64,000 nucleotides of DNA from Palleronia sp. THAF1 (GTDB taxonomy: Bacteria > Pseudomonadota > Alphaproteobacteria > Rhodobacterales > Rhodobacteraceae): assembly GCF_009363795.1 (NCBI RefSeq), contig NZ_CP045420.1, positions 2,399,001 to 2,463,000 of the forward strand, given 5' to 3'. The position numbers were made by a program, and so were the translations under genes. Below the pieces are notes generated by a model that was not told where the DNA came from, made no database searches, and saw nothing but the letters and a program-made list of their open reading frames with translations. Shown here piece by piece: positions 1 to 8,884 of this stretch; position 1 is the stretch's first letter; each line of letters starts with the position of its first letter.

Positions 1-1863
1 CGCGCCTTTCCTGTGACCCCGCGCTGGCTGGATCGCCCCGTGCCCAAAGCCACTCGGTTCGACGCTGCGATGGCCGATCTGATCGCGCAGGCGGTGGCAG
101 AGGAAGACGGCGGCGTGCTGGCCTTTCTGCCGGGGGAAGGAGAAATCAGGCGTGTCGCATCCCGCCTGAACCTGCCGGGGGTCGAGGTCCGACCGCTTTT
201 CGGCGCGCTCCCCTTCGCCGAGCAACGCGCGGCCATCGCGCCATCGCGGGGGCGCAAGGTCGTTCTGACGACCGCCATCGCGGAAACCTCGCTGACCATC
301 GAGGACGTGCGGATCGTCGTGGACGGCGGTCTGGCCCGCCGCGCGCGGTTCGATCCCGGATCGGGAATGACGCGGCTGGTGACGGAACGGGTCAGCCGGG
401 CAGAGGCGACGCAACGTGCGGGGCGCGCGGGCCGTGTCGCACCCGGAACGGCGTTGAAGCTGTGGACCAAGGGCGAAGACGGCGCTTTGCCCGCCTTCGC
501 CCCGCCGGAGATCGAGGCGGCGGACCTGACCGCGCTGGCCTTGGAACTGGCGCTGTGGGGCGATCCCATGGGCACCGCGTTGCCCTTTCTAACCCCGCTA
601 CCAGAGGGCACGCTGGCAGAGGCGCGGGCGCTTCTGACCGATCTGGGTGCCCTGGACGGAGGCGGCATCACCGAGCACGGACGCGCCTTGGTGGCGATGC
701 CGCTGCACCCCCGACTTGCACATATGCTGCAAATCGGAGGGTCTGACGCGGCTGATCTGGCGGCAATCTTGTCAGAACGCGATATTCTTTGGGATCGCGG
801 CGCGGACCTCTCGCTGCGCCTGCGCGCCCTTCGGGACCCCCGCGCCTTCAACGCACCGCAGCCCGCCGTTCAGCGCATCAGGCAAGAGGCCAAACGTCTG
901 CGCCGGTTCGGCAAGGGCGACGGGGCCCTCACCACCGCTCAGCACGCCGCTCTCGCCTATCCCGACCGGATCGGACTGCGGCGCGCGGGTGACGCGCCAC
1001 GCTGGCTTCTGTCGGGCGGCAAAGGGGCGAAGATGGCCGAGGGCGATCCGATGGCTTCCCGGCGCCTGATCGTTGTGACCGACACCGACGGCCACCCGCG
1101 CGAAGCGACGATCCGGCAGGCCATCGCCATATCCGAGACAGAGTTGCGCGCCGTCCATGCGGACCGGATCGGTTGGCATGACGTCTGCGAATGGTCCCGC
1201 CGCGACGGGCGCGTGATCGCCCGCCAACAGGAACGGCTGGGTGCCATCGCGCTGGACGACCGCACATGGCCCGACGCGCCGCCCGACGCCATCGCGCGCG
1301 CAATGCTGGACGGCGTGCGCGAACAGCCCCTGCCCCTGCCCGCGCCCGTCAAACGCTTCCTGTCCCGTGTCGCACTTCTGGACCTGTTCCCGACCGACGA
1401 AGACGCGCTGAAAGACAGCGCCGAAACGTGGCTTCTGCCCTTCCTGACCGGCGTCAAAACCACCGAAGACTGGCGGCGCTTTGACTTGCTGCCTGCCTTG
1501 CAGGCCCGCCTGTCTTACGCCGATCAGCGCCGTCTGGAGGACGAAGCCCCCTCTCATCTGCTGACCCCGCTGGGCCGACGCGTGCCCATCGACTACGGCG
1601 GAGAGGCGCCGCAGGTCAGCATACGCGTGCAGGAACTCTACGGCATGACCCGCCACCCCACCGTTGCAGGAGCACCGCTGCGGCTGGACCTGCTGTCGCC
1701 CGCCAATCGCTCTGTGCAGGTGACGCAGGACTTGCCGGGCTTCTGGACGGGCAGCTATGCCGACGTGGCAAAGGACATGCGCGCGCGCTACCCCCGTCAT
1801 CCCTGGCCCGACGATCCCACGCAGGCCGATCCCACACTGCGCGCCAAGCGCCGAAAGGACTGA
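1..1863 (+). CDS. hrpB: ATP-dependent helicase HrpB, C-terminal part (5' end outside window)
   Basis: This is the C-terminal part of the DEAH-box helicase HrpB. The frame is open to the left edge, so the first RecA-like domain with Walker A and DEAH motifs is missing. The GTG at base 13 is an internal valine, not a start. The visible part opens in helicase domain 2: TTAIAETSLTIEDV (about base 270) is motif V and QRAGRAGR (about base 412) is motif VI, which complete the ATP site. The family-specific C-terminal domain follows and ends in a basic tail (RAKRRKD). HrpB is a superfamily 2 nucleic-acid helicase whose cellular role is not well defined. A 66-residue gene follows two bases after the stop, probably cotranscribed. 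Confidence 0.93.
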   Translation, partial: RAFPVTPRWLDRPVPKATRFDAAMADLIAQAVAEEDGGVLAFLPGEGEIRRVASRLNLPGVEVRPLFGALPFAEQRAAIAPSRGRKVVLTTAIAETSLTIEDVRIVVDGGLARRARFDPGSGMTRLVTERVSRAEATQRAGRAGRVAPGTALKLWTKGEDGALPAFAPPEIEAADLTALALELALWGDPMGTALPFLTPLPEGTLAEARALLTDLGALDGGGITEHGRALVAMPLHPRLAHMLQIGGSDAADLAAILSERDILWDRGADLSLRLRALRDPRAFNAPQPAVQRIRQEAKRLRRFGKGDGALTTAQHAALAYPDRIGLRRAGDAPRWLLSGGKGAKMAEGDPMASRRLIVVTDTDGHPREATIRQAIAISETELRAVHADRIGWHDVCEWSRRDGRVIARQQERLGAIALDDRTWPDAPPDAIARAMLDGVREQPLPLPAPVKRFLSRVALLDLFPTDEDALKDSAETWLLPFLTGVKTTEDWRRFDLLPALQARLSYADQRRLEDEAPSHLLTPLGRRVPIDYGGEAPQVSIRVQELYGMTRHPTVAGAPLRLDLLSPANRSVQVTQDLPGFWTGSYADVAKDMRARYPRHPWPDDPTQADPTLRAKRRKD

Positions 1864-1865
1864 AC

Positions 1866-2066
1866 ATGACCCTTCTGGAACAGGTCGCCGACCAACTGGC
1901 CCAAGAGACAATCGCGAAGATCGACGCCGGCGCGGAAGAGGAACTGGTGCGCCGCGTGGCCGAGGCCATCGCCAACGCCAGCCAGACGATGGAAGAAGCC
2001 TACCTGACCTGCATCCGCATCCGCCGCGCCGAATCTCGCGCCAAGGCCGTGCTCGCAGGCGTCTGA
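1866..2066 (+). CDS. Small conserved-looking hypothetical protein (66 aa)
   Basis: This encodes a 66-residue acidic protein of predicted helical structure with no signal peptide or membrane segment. The ATG lies two bases after the hrpB stop and continues the same transcription unit. GC and third-position bias match the neighbours, which supports a real gene. The sequence (MTLLEQVADQLAQET... IRRAESRAKAVLAGV) has alternating charged and hydrophobic residues, as in a short helical bundle. I do not recognise a family and assign no function. A reversed copy of the intergenic repeat begins directly after the stop and may serve as its terminator. Confidence 0.6.
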   Translation: MTLLEQVADQLAQETIAKIDAGAEEELVRRVAEAIANASQTMEEAYLTCIRIRRAESRAKAVLAGV

Positions 2067-2067
2067 C

Positions 2068-2128
2068 CCTTCATCGTTCTGCAAATACCGCGGGGTGAGG
2101 CGCACAGCGCCGAGGGGCAGAGCCCCTA
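2068..2128 (-). repeat. Intergenic repeat, copy A (reverse orientation)
   Basis: Read on the minus strand, a GGGGCTCTGCCCC hairpin is followed by a spacer and then the core GCGGTATTTGCAGAACGATGAAG. The same order (GC hairpin, GGTATTT, GAACGATGAAG) recurs in five other gaps of this window. The hairpin end overlaps the stop codon of the sodium-channel gene, so for that minus-strand gene the hairpin plus TATTT could act as a terminator. Confidence 0.75.
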
Positions 2129-2917
2129 GTCCCGCCGATCCAACCGCCGCTCGATCGCTTCCAGCCGCTCCAGCACCGCATCGCGGTAAGTCTCTGTGGC
2201 GGCGACGGATTCCTCTTCATGCGCGGACTGCATCGAATTGACGATCAGACCCACGATCAGGTTCACGACAGCGAAGGTCGTCACCATGATGAAGGGCACG
2301 AAAAACGCCCAGGCATAGGGGTAGGCTTCCATCACGGGGCGCACGATGCCCATGGACCATGATTCCAGCGTCATGATCTGGAACAAGGTGTAAGCCGACA
2401 GCCCCAGATCGCCGAACCACTCGGGAAACGCCGCGCCGAAGAGCTTGGTGGCGATCACGGCGGCAATGTAGAAGATCAGCGCCATCAGCAGGAAGACGCT
2501 GGCCATGCCCGGCAGGGCGGACAGGAAGCCTTCGATCACCCGCCGCAGGCGCGGCGCGTTCGAGACGACGCGCAGCACCCGCAAGATGCGCAGGGCGCGC
2601 AGCACCGACAGCCCGCCCGATGACGGGGCCAGCGCAATGCCTACGACGATGAAATCGAAGATGTTCCAGCCCGACCGGAAGAACGCCAGCCGGTAGGCAT
2701 ACAGCTTCGCCGCCAATTCAACGACGAAGATCGATAAGCAGACGGTGTCCAGCGCGACGATCAGCGTGCCGAAACGGGCCATCAGCGCGGGCGACGTCTC
2801 CATCCCCAGAAGCACCGCATTCACCACGATCACGGCGGTGATCGCGTTGCGCGTGGTGTCACGGTCGAGGATGGATTTGATGCGATCGCGCAGGGTCATA
2901 AGGTGCGGTTTAGCCAA
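2126..2917 (-). CDS. Voltage-gated sodium channel (BacNav family ion transporter)
   Basis: This encodes a 263-residue, six-helix, single-domain voltage-gated cation channel of the NaChBac/NavAb type, which would work as a tetramer in the inner membrane. S1 covers about residues 23-40, S2 51-74, S3 84-98 and S4 103-126, with gating arginines R107, R110, R113 and R116 spaced every third residue. S5 is 132-160. The pore loop carries TLESWSMG at 183-190, the known bacterial sodium selectivity filter, with E185 as the ring glutamate. S6 runs about 203-228. The C-terminal tail (232-263) is charged and likely forms the coiled coil of this family. The gene is monocistronic. Family members in marine bacteria are linked to sodium homeostasis and motility, which is not shown here. 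Confidence 0.93.
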   Translation of the reverse strand: MAKPHLMTLRDRIKSILDRDTTRNAITAVIVVNAVLLGMETSPALMARFGTLIVALDTVCLSIFVVELAAKLYAYRLAFFRSGWNIFDFIVVGIALAPSSGGLSVLRALRILRVLRVVSNAPRLRRVIEGFLSALPGMASVFLLMALIFYIAAVIATKLFGAAFPEWFGDLGLSAYTLFQIMTLESWSMGIVRPVMEAYPYAWAFFVPFIMVTTFAVVNLIVGLIVNSMQSAHEEESVAATETYRDAVLERLEAIERRLDRRD

Positions 2918-3001
2918 GCGCGCGCTGTCGTCAACGCGTGTCGGCTTGCACGCCGATCAAGCTGACGACATAGCTGCACGCGAACCGCGAAGGAACGCAC
3001 C

Positions 3002-4540
3002 ATGGCCCGCCCCGTCCGCCTGATCTCCGGCTTCGTGACCGTCGGCGCCTGGACCTTCCTGTCGCGCATCTTCGGTTTCGCCCGCGACATCCTGATCGCT
3101 GCCTTCTTGGGCGCGGGGCCGGTGGCAGAAGCGTTCCTTGTGGCCTTCGCCCTGCCCAACATGTTCCGCCGTTTCTTTGCGGAAGGTGCGTTCAACACCG
3201 CCTTCGTGCCGATGTTTTCGAAACGGCTGGAATCGGGCGAGAATCCGCAGGGTTTTGCACAGGACGCCTTTGCCGGGCTGGCGACGGTGCTGATCGTCTT
3301 CACCGTCATCGCGCAAGTGGCTATGCCCGCGCTGGTCTTCGCAATGGCGTCGGGCTTTGCGGAGGATAATCGCTTCGACCTAGCGGTTCTGTATGGGCGC
3401 ATCTGTTTTCCCTATATCGTGCTGATCTCTCTGGCGGCCTTGCTGTCGGGCGTGCTGAACGCGGCGGGGCGTTTCGTGGCCGCCGCCGCCGCGCCGGTTC
3501 TGTTGAACATCGCGCTGGTCGGTGCGCTGCTGCTGGGCGACGCGGTGGGCTGGCCGCCTGGCCTGACGCTGGTGTGGACGGTGCCTGTCGGCGGCATCCT
3601 GCAACTGGCCGTGGTGTGGATCGCAGCATCCCGCGCGGGCTTCACGCTGATCCCCCGCCTGCCCCGCCTGACGCCAGAGATGAAGCGGTTGGGCACCATC
3701 ATGGGCCCCGCGATGCTGGCGGGCGGCGTCGTGCAAGTGAACCTGCTGGTGGGCCGTCAGGTCGCGTCCTTCTTCGACGGGGCCATCGCGTGGCTGTCCT
3801 ACGCGGACCGTCTGTATCAACTGCCGCTCGGCGTTGTCGGCATCGCCATCGGCGTGGTGCTGTTGCCCGACCTGTCCCGCCGCCTGCGCGCATCGGACGA
3901 TGCTGGCGGGCGCGATGCGCTGTCCCGCGCGGCAGAGTTCGCGCTGGTGCTGACGGTGCCCTGCACCATCGCCTTCCTCGTGATCCCCATGCCGCTGGTC
4001 GCGACACTCTTCCAGCGCGGTGCCTTCGATGCCGACGATACCGCCGCCACCGCGCTGGTGCTGGCCGTCTACGGGTTGGGCCTGCCCGCCTTCGTGCTGC
4101 AGAAGGTCTGGCAGCCGCTTTACTTCGCCCGCGAAGACACCCGCACGCCGTTCCGCTTCGCGCTGGTGGCCTTGGTCGTGAACGCCGTCGTTGCCATAGC
4201 CCTTGCCCCGGTGATCGGCTTCATCGCCGCCGCCCTAGGCACGACCGTGGCCGCGTGGTTCATGGCGATTCAATTGATCCTTGGCGCGCGCCGCATGGGA
4301 GAAGTCGCCAGCCCCGACGACCGCTTTCGCCGCCGCTGGCCCCGCATCGTCGCGGCATCGGTGCTGATGGGCGTGGTGGTCTGGGTCGCGAACGTGGCTC
4401 TGGCCCCGCTGTTCGTGGACGGTTGGAAGTTCCTCGCCCTCGCGATCCTTGTCGCGACCGGCATCGTATCGTTCTTCGGCGCGGGGCAGTTGCTGGGCGC
4501 GGTGTCGTTCCGCGAACTGCGCGGAACGGTCCGCCGCTAG
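3002..4540 (+). CDS. murJ: Lipid II flippase MurJ (MviN)
   Basis: MurJ moves lipid II, the peptidoglycan precursor, across the inner membrane. The 512-residue length and about 14 hydrophobic segments fit the family. The N-terminal region has the characteristic order FLSRIFGFARDILIAAFLG, then AEAFLVAFALPNMFRRFFAEGAF, where conserved charged residues line the central cavity. The start follows GAAGGAACGCACC, a good ribosome binding site. The TAG stop overlaps the TAG of the convergent rhomboid gene in the four bases CTAG. In many proteobacteria murJ sits next to glnD or trpS, and here trpS lies just beyond the rhomboid gene. Confidence 0.97.
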   Translation: MARPVRLISGFVTVGAWTFLSRIFGFARDILIAAFLGAGPVAEAFLVAFALPNMFRRFFAEGAFNTAFVPMFSKRLESGENPQGFAQDAFAGLATVLIVFTVIAQVAMPALVFAMASGFAEDNRFDLAVLYGRICFPYIVLISLAALLSGVLNAAGRFVAAAAAPVLLNIALVGALLLGDAVGWPPGLTLVWTVPVGGILQLAVVWIAASRAGFTLIPRLPRLTPEMKRLGTIMGPAMLAGGVVQVNLLVGRQVASFFDGAIAWLSYADRLYQLPLGVVGIAIGVVLLPDLSRRLRASDDAGGRDALSRAAEFALVLTVPCTIAFLVIPMPLVATLFQRGAFDADDTAATALVLAVYGLGLPAFVLQKVWQPLYFAREDTRTPFRFALVALVVNAVVAIALAPVIGFIAAALGTTVAAWFMAIQLILGARRMGEVASPDDRFRRRWPRIVAASVLMGVVVWVANVALAPLFVDGWKFLALAILVATGIVSFFGAGQLLGAVSFRELRGTVRR

Positions 4541-5226
4541 CGATTGCGCAGCTTTTGAAGCACCCGACTCCACCCGCCCGGCGACACGACGAAGGACAGA
4601 AGGAAGCCCGCCGCGAAGCCAGCGATATCGGCGATCCAGTCCAGCCCGCCGCCGAACAGCAAGCCGAACGCAAGCTGGATGCCCAGCAGGAACGCGATCA
4701 GCGTGAAGGCCCGGATGCGCTGTTCACCCATGGCGCCAAGACCGGTCCACAGCAGGAACGTATAGGCGCCGATCAGCCCGTAGACTGCCGGGTAGCCGCC
4801 CACCAAGGCGGTGCGCACGCCGGGAATCGCGCCGTAGACCAGTGCGCCGGTCACCGCGGACACGACCCAGATCGCCAGCACGGGCAGCGGGCCGAAAGAC
4901 TCTGACACCATCTTGCCCAGCGCCAGCAGGAACACCGCGACGAAAAGCAGGTGCGTGAAGCCCAAGTGGACGAACGAGTAGCTGACCAGCCGCAGCAACT
5001 CGCGCGGCGGGAACTGACCGGTGTCCCACATCCGCTCCCACAGTTGCGGCGAGAAGGCGAAAGCGTTGAGCGCGTCGATCCGCAGGCCCACGCCGCTCGC
5101 GCCCCCGATGATCCCGACGCGACCCGCTTGGAAGATCAGTTCGATGGCGCAGATGGCAATCGTCAGCGCGACCACCACGGGGGGCAGCGCGTTGAAGGGA
5201 GAGGCATTGTGGTCGTGCATCGACAT
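4537..5226 (-). CDS. Rhomboid-like membrane protein, predicted catalytically inactive
   Basis: This 229-residue protein has at least six membrane segments and the rhomboid core, but the catalytic positions are changed. The GxSG loop of TM4 reads GGYPAVYG (143-150), putting Tyr145 where GlpG has the catalytic Ser. The TM6 HxxGxxxG motif reads DIAGFAAG (200-207), with Asp in place of His. The TM2 HxxxxHxxxN motif is [10 protein letters not shown] (87-96), with Val in place of Asn. Fold elements such as the final GFAAGFLL are kept. It is therefore probably a rhomboid pseudoprotease. The ATG at 5226 is chosen because upstream codons are antisense to trpS. Stops overlap with murJ in CTAG. Confidence 0.85.
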   Translation of the reverse strand: MSMHDHNASPFNALPPVVVALTIAICAIELIFQAGRVGIIGGASGVGLRIDALNAFAFSPQLWERMWDTGQFPPRELLRLVSYSFVHLGFTHLLFVAVFLLALGKMVSESFGPLPVLAIWVVSAVTGALVYGAIPGVRTALVGGYPAVYGLIGAYTFLLWTGLGAMGEQRIRAFTLIAFLLGIQLAFGLLFGGGLDWIADIAGFAAGFLLSFVVSPGGWSRVLQKLRNR

Positions 5227-5295
5227 GGGGCTTCCTTGACGGGTTACGGCCCCCTCGGTAAGCGAGCGCAACCACCGATGAAAGCCCCGATCCCC

Positions 5296-6315
5296 ATGCC
5301 TGAAGCCAAGTTCACCCCCCGCGTCTTCTCTGGCATCCAGCCGTCCGGCCACCTGACGCTGGGCAATTACCTTGGCGCGATCCGCCGTTTCGTGGACATG
5401 CAGGATCAGGGCAGCTTCCAGAACATCTACTGCATGGTCGACCTGCACGCGATCACCGTCTGGCAGGACCCAGCGGACCTTGCGCGCAATACCCGAGAGC
5501 TTGCGGCGGGCTTCATCGCGTCCGGCATCGACCCCGAGAAGTCCATCCTTATCAACCAATCGCAGGTGCCGGAGCACGCGCAGCTTGCGTGGATCTTCAA
5601 CTGCGTGGCGCGCATGGGCTGGATGGGCCGGATGACCCAGTGGAAGGACAAGGCCGGCAAGAACGCCGAGGCTGCATCATTGGGCCTGTTCGCCTACCCT
5701 GCCCTGATGGCCGCGGACATCCTGCTGTACCACGCGACCCACGTGCCCGTGGGCGAGGACCAGAAGCAGCATCTGGAGCTGACGCGCGACATCGCCGCGA
5801 AGTTCAACAACGATTACGGTGTGGACTTCTTCCCGCTGACAGAGCCTGTGATCGAGGGGGCGGCCACCCGCGTCATGTCCCTGCGTGACGGGACCAAGAA
5901 GATGTCGAAGTCCGACCCATCGGACGCGTCGCGCATCAACCTGACGGACGACGCCGACACGATCGCCAAGAAAATCCGCAAGGCCAAGACCGACCCTGAA
6001 CCGCTGCCGTCCGAGTACGACGGCCTGAAGGACCGACCCGAGGCCCGCAACCTTGTGAACATCTACGCTGCCCTGTCGGACCAGACCGTTGAGCAGGTGA
6101 TGGCCGACCACGGCGGATCGCAATTCGGCCAGTTCAAGCCTGCCTTGGCGGACCTTGCTGTCGCGAAGCTGTCACCCATCACCGAAGAGATGGGCCGCCT
6201 GATGCAGGACACGGCAGAGATCGACCGCGTGCTGGCCCGTGGATCGGAACGCGCACGAGAGATCGCGTCGCCGATCCTGGCGAAAACCTATGAGATCGTC
6301 GGGATGGTGCGTTAG
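5296..6315 (+). CDS. trpS: Tryptophan--tRNA ligase
   Basis: TrpS charges tRNA(Trp) with tryptophan in the cytoplasm and is a class I synthetase. The HIGH-type signature is [10 protein letters not shown] near the N-terminus and the KMSKS loop is [10 protein letters not shown] start at [11 protein letters not shown] gives 339 residues, the normal length. An in-frame ATG six codons upstream (5278) is equally possible and neither has a strong ribosome binding site. The gene is divergent from the rhomboid gene and its stop codon directly abuts the ATG of a small cupin gene, so the two are likely cotranscribed. Confidence 0.97.
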   Translation: MPEAKFTPRVFSGIQPSGHLTLGNYLGAIRRFVDMQDQGSFQNIYCMVDLHAITVWQDPADLARNTRELAAGFIASGIDPEKSILINQSQVPEHAQLAWIFNCVARMGWMGRMTQWKDKAGKNAEAASLGLFAYPALMAADILLYHATHVPVGEDQKQHLELTRDIAAKFNNDYGVDFFPLTEPVIEGAATRVMSLRDGTKKMSKSDPSDASRINLTDDADTIAKKIRKAKTDPEPLPSEYDGLKDRPEARNLVNIYAALSDQTVEQVMADHGGSQFGQFKPALADLAVAKLSPITEEMGRLMQDTAEIDRVLARGSERAREIASPILAKTYEIVGMVR

Positions 6316-6669
6316 ATGTCGGATGCGGTAAACTTGGCCGACAAGCTGTCGACGTTTGCGAACCATTGGAGCCCGAAGATTGTCGCCGGGTTCAACGGCT
6401 GCGACGTGATGGTGGTCAAGGCGCTGGGGGCATTCACCTGGCACAGCCACCCGGACACCGACGATTTCTTTCTGGTCCTCAAGGGCCGCCTGAGGATCGA
6501 GATGCGCGACGGCGATGTGACGCTGGGCCCCGGTGAGCTTTATGTCGTGCCGAAAGGCGTCGAGCATCGCCCCGTGGCCGAGGAAGAGGTTCATCTACTG
6601 CTGATCGAGCCCGCCGGCACGCCGAACACGGGCGACACCGCCACCGCGGCCCGCAAGGATACAATCTAG
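6316..6669 (+). CDS. Small cupin-domain protein
   Basis: This encodes a 117-residue single-cupin protein. Cupin motif 1 is visible as WHSHPDTDDFFLVLKGRLRI (His, His, Asp/Glu and Gly pattern) and motif 2 as PGELYVVPKGVEHRP, so metal binding is likely. Such stand-alone cupins are often annotated as mannose-6-phosphate isomerase-like or DUF-type proteins, but the substrate cannot be told from sequence. The ATG follows the trpS stop without a gap, implying translational coupling. It is convergent with treY. No link to tryptophan metabolism is shown beyond the shared transcript. Confidence 0.85.
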   Translation: MSDAVNLADKLSTFANHWSPKIVAGFNGCDVMVVKALGAFTWHSHPDTDDFFLVLKGRLRIEMRDGDVTLGPGELYVVPKGVEHRPVAEEEVHLLLIEPAGTPNTGDTATAARKDTI

Positions 6670-6676
6670 CCCCGGC

Positions 6677-8884
6677 CTAACCCCCGAGCGGCGTAGCGAC
6701 GATAGACACGGGCCACGGCGCGTCGGTGCCGCTGGTCCACAGGGTCTCCCCCTCAGGCTTGCCCAGACCCACGGCGATGCCGTCGTCCCCTGCGCGTCGG
6801 GTCAGCTGCGTGCCGTCCCACGTGGCCGTGCCATGGGCAAAAAGGTCGGGCCTATCACGGCGTAGGGCCAGTAGGGTGCGGATCAGGTCCGCCTTGCGGT
6901 CGGCGTGGGTCTCTCCGTTCGGCAGGGCCTTCAGCGCGTCCCAATCGGGCGTGCGGCGGTTGTCGGGGTCGGTGAGTTGCAGCAGCGTGCCCTCTGCGCC
7001 CTGATAGATGTCGGGCATGCCCGGCCAGCATAGGCGCAGCGCGGTTTCGGCCAGCGACAGCCCCTCGCCCAGCTTGCACAGGTTCAGCAGCGTATCGGGA
7101 CGGCGAGAGTCCCAGTCGGCGAGCAAGGCGCGGACGAAGTCTTGTATCCGGCCCTCGCGCTTCTCATCCGGGGCGGTCCAGTAGCTGACCTCTTTCCCCT
7201 CACGCAATGCCTTGATCATGTGGTCCGCGACCCGGTCTGCCGCATCGGGTTCGCCCCACAGGCCCAATGACACCTGCGTCGCGTAGAACAGTCGGTTGAG
7301 GTCGAGCCCCTGCGCCGCGTCCAGAGCGCAAGCGTCCTGCCAGAGCGATGCCCAATCATCCGGCGCGTGGGTGATCGCGATGAGGCGGGCACGGGTGTCC
7401 TCGGACCGTTTCGTGTCGTGGCTGGAGCCGAGCGTCAGGGCGGCGGGCCAGTGCGCCAAGCGGTCGGACAGGTGGGCATTCACCGCGTCCGCATCAGCCG
7501 TTGGGTGGTCGGGATCGGCGCCGACCTCGTTCGCGGCAATGTAGCGGTTGAAGCGGAAGCCCGCCGTGTCCTCATGCGCCTTGGCCAGAAGCGCGCCGGT
7601 GACCTGTTCGATCCGTGTGCGCAGGCGTTGGGCGGGCGCGGAGTCGGATGAAAGGATGCGGTCAACGATCCAATCCGCCGTGGCGCGATCCCGCATCCGG
7701 TCCGACGCGCGGTCCGCGGTGTCGCGCCAGAGAACCGTATCGTCCGTCGCAGGATCGGCGATGTAGGATCGGTAGCGCGGGAAGGCGACCATCAGTTCGG
7801 TCAGCGCCTCGCGCAGCATTTCGGGGCCGACGACGTGCGAGTCGTCTTCGGCCAGAGCCTTGGCCATGCCGATCAATTGGCGCAGCTCGGCGGCCAGTTC
7901 GTCGGTCAGGATTTCGTACTTCGCTTCGGTCACCGCGTTGTGGAAGTCGCCTTCGATGCCCGTTTGCTCACGCCAAAGGGCATCGATCCGCGCCATGCCG
8001 TTCGGGTCCGTCAGAGCCTGCTCGATCATTGTTGCGGCGTCATAGCCGGTGGTGCCGGCGACGGGCCAGTCTGGCAGGTCTTCGCCTGTCACCAATATCT
8101 TCTCGACCCAGACCGGCATATCCCCAAGGCGGTCCGTGAGTTGACGAAGGTAGCCGCCCGGATCGACCAGGCCGTCCACGTGATCGACACGTAGCCCGTG
8201 GATCAGCCCCTCATTGGCCAGCGCGAAGACACAGGCGTGCGCGGCTTCGAAGACATCCGGGTCTTCGATGCGCACGCCGATGAGGGATGTGACCGAGAAG
8301 AACCGGCGATGGGTGATGCTGTCCCGCTCTAGCTGCCACGGCAGAAGCTGCCAGGCTTGCGCGGGCAGGATGGTGTCCAGATCATCGCCCGCAGGCGTGT
8401 CGGGGTGCAGCGGCAAGCGCAGGTCGTCGATGGTCAGCCAGTCGCCGTCTCGGCTGATCTCGTCCGCTGCGTGCTCGGCAAGCGGCTTGGGCAACCACGG
8501 CAGCGCAAGTGGCCCAGCGGTCCAGTCGATGTCGAAGACCGGCGCATGCGGGCTGGCCTGACCGTGGCGCAGCACGTCTACCAGCCACGGCGTGTCCAAC
8601 CCGAAGGCCATGTGGTTCGGCACGATATCCAGAACGACGCGCAGCCCGTGGTCTTGGGCTGCTGCGGACAGGGTGCGGAAGCCCTCGATGCCGCCAAGGC
8701 TGGCGTCCACTGTTGTGGGATCGGTCACGTCGTAGCCATGGGTCGATCCGGGCGCGGCAGTCAGGATCGGGGACAGGTAGAGGTGGCTGACGCCCAGCGC
8801 CGCGATCTGCGGCAGGCGCTGGGTCAGCCCGGCAAAATCCAAGCCGTCGCGCAGTTGCACGCGGTAGGTAGCGACGTTGGTCAT
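6677..8884 (-). CDS. treY: Malto-oligosyltrehalose synthase
   Basis: TreY (EC 5.4.99.15) rearranges the reducing-end alpha-1,4 bond of a maltodextrin to alpha,alpha-1,1, giving maltooligosyl trehalose. The 735-residue GH13 protein shows region I as DIVPNHMAFG, the nucleophile region as GLRVDHVDGL and the TreY-type SSHDTKRSEDTRAR segment. The N-terminus (TYRVQLRDGLDF) and the early HLYLSPILTAAPGSTHGYDV motif are typical of TreY. It overlaps treZ by four bases (ATGA), so both enzymes are made from one message with TreZ first. No treX debranching gene is adjacent. Confidence 0.96.
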   Translation of the reverse strand: MTNVATYRVQLRDGLDFAGLTQRLPQIAALGVSHLYLSPILTAAPGSTHGYDVTDPTTVDASLGGIEGFRTLSAAAQDHGLRVVLDIVPNHMAFGLDTPWLVDVLRHGQASPHAPVFDIDWTAGPLALPWLPKPLAEHAADEISRDGDWLTIDDLRLPLHPDTPAGDDLDTILPAQAWQLLPWQLERDSITHRRFFSVTSLIGVRIEDPDVFEAAHACVFALANEGLIHGLRVDHVDGLVDPGGYLRQLTDRLGDMPVWVEKILVTGEDLPDWPVAGTTGYDAATMIEQALTDPNGMARIDALWREQTGIEGDFHNAVTEAKYEILTDELAAELRQLIGMAKALAEDDSHVVGPEMLREALTELMVAFPRYRSYIADPATDDTVLWRDTADRASDRMRDRATADWIVDRILSSDSAPAQRLRTRIEQVTGALLAKAHEDTAGFRFNRYIAANEVGADPDHPTADADAVNAHLSDRLAHWPAALTLGSSHDTKRSEDTRARLIAITHAPDDWASLWQDACALDAAQGLDLNRLFYATQVSLGLWGEPDAADRVADHMIKALREGKEVSYWTAPDEKREGRIQDFVRALLADWDSRRPDTLLNLCKLGEGLSLAETALRLCWPGMPDIYQGAEGTLLQLTDPDNRRTPDWDALKALPNGETHADRKADLIRTLLALRRDRPDLFAHGTATWDGTQLTRRAGDDGIAVGLGKPEGETLWTSGTDAPWPVSIVATPLGG

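Noticed and set aside
3574-4905. 443-codon plus-strand frame overlapping murJ and the rhomboid gene
   Set aside because: It is a frame-shifted shadow of murJ rich in Arg, Pro and Gly, without domain or start signal.
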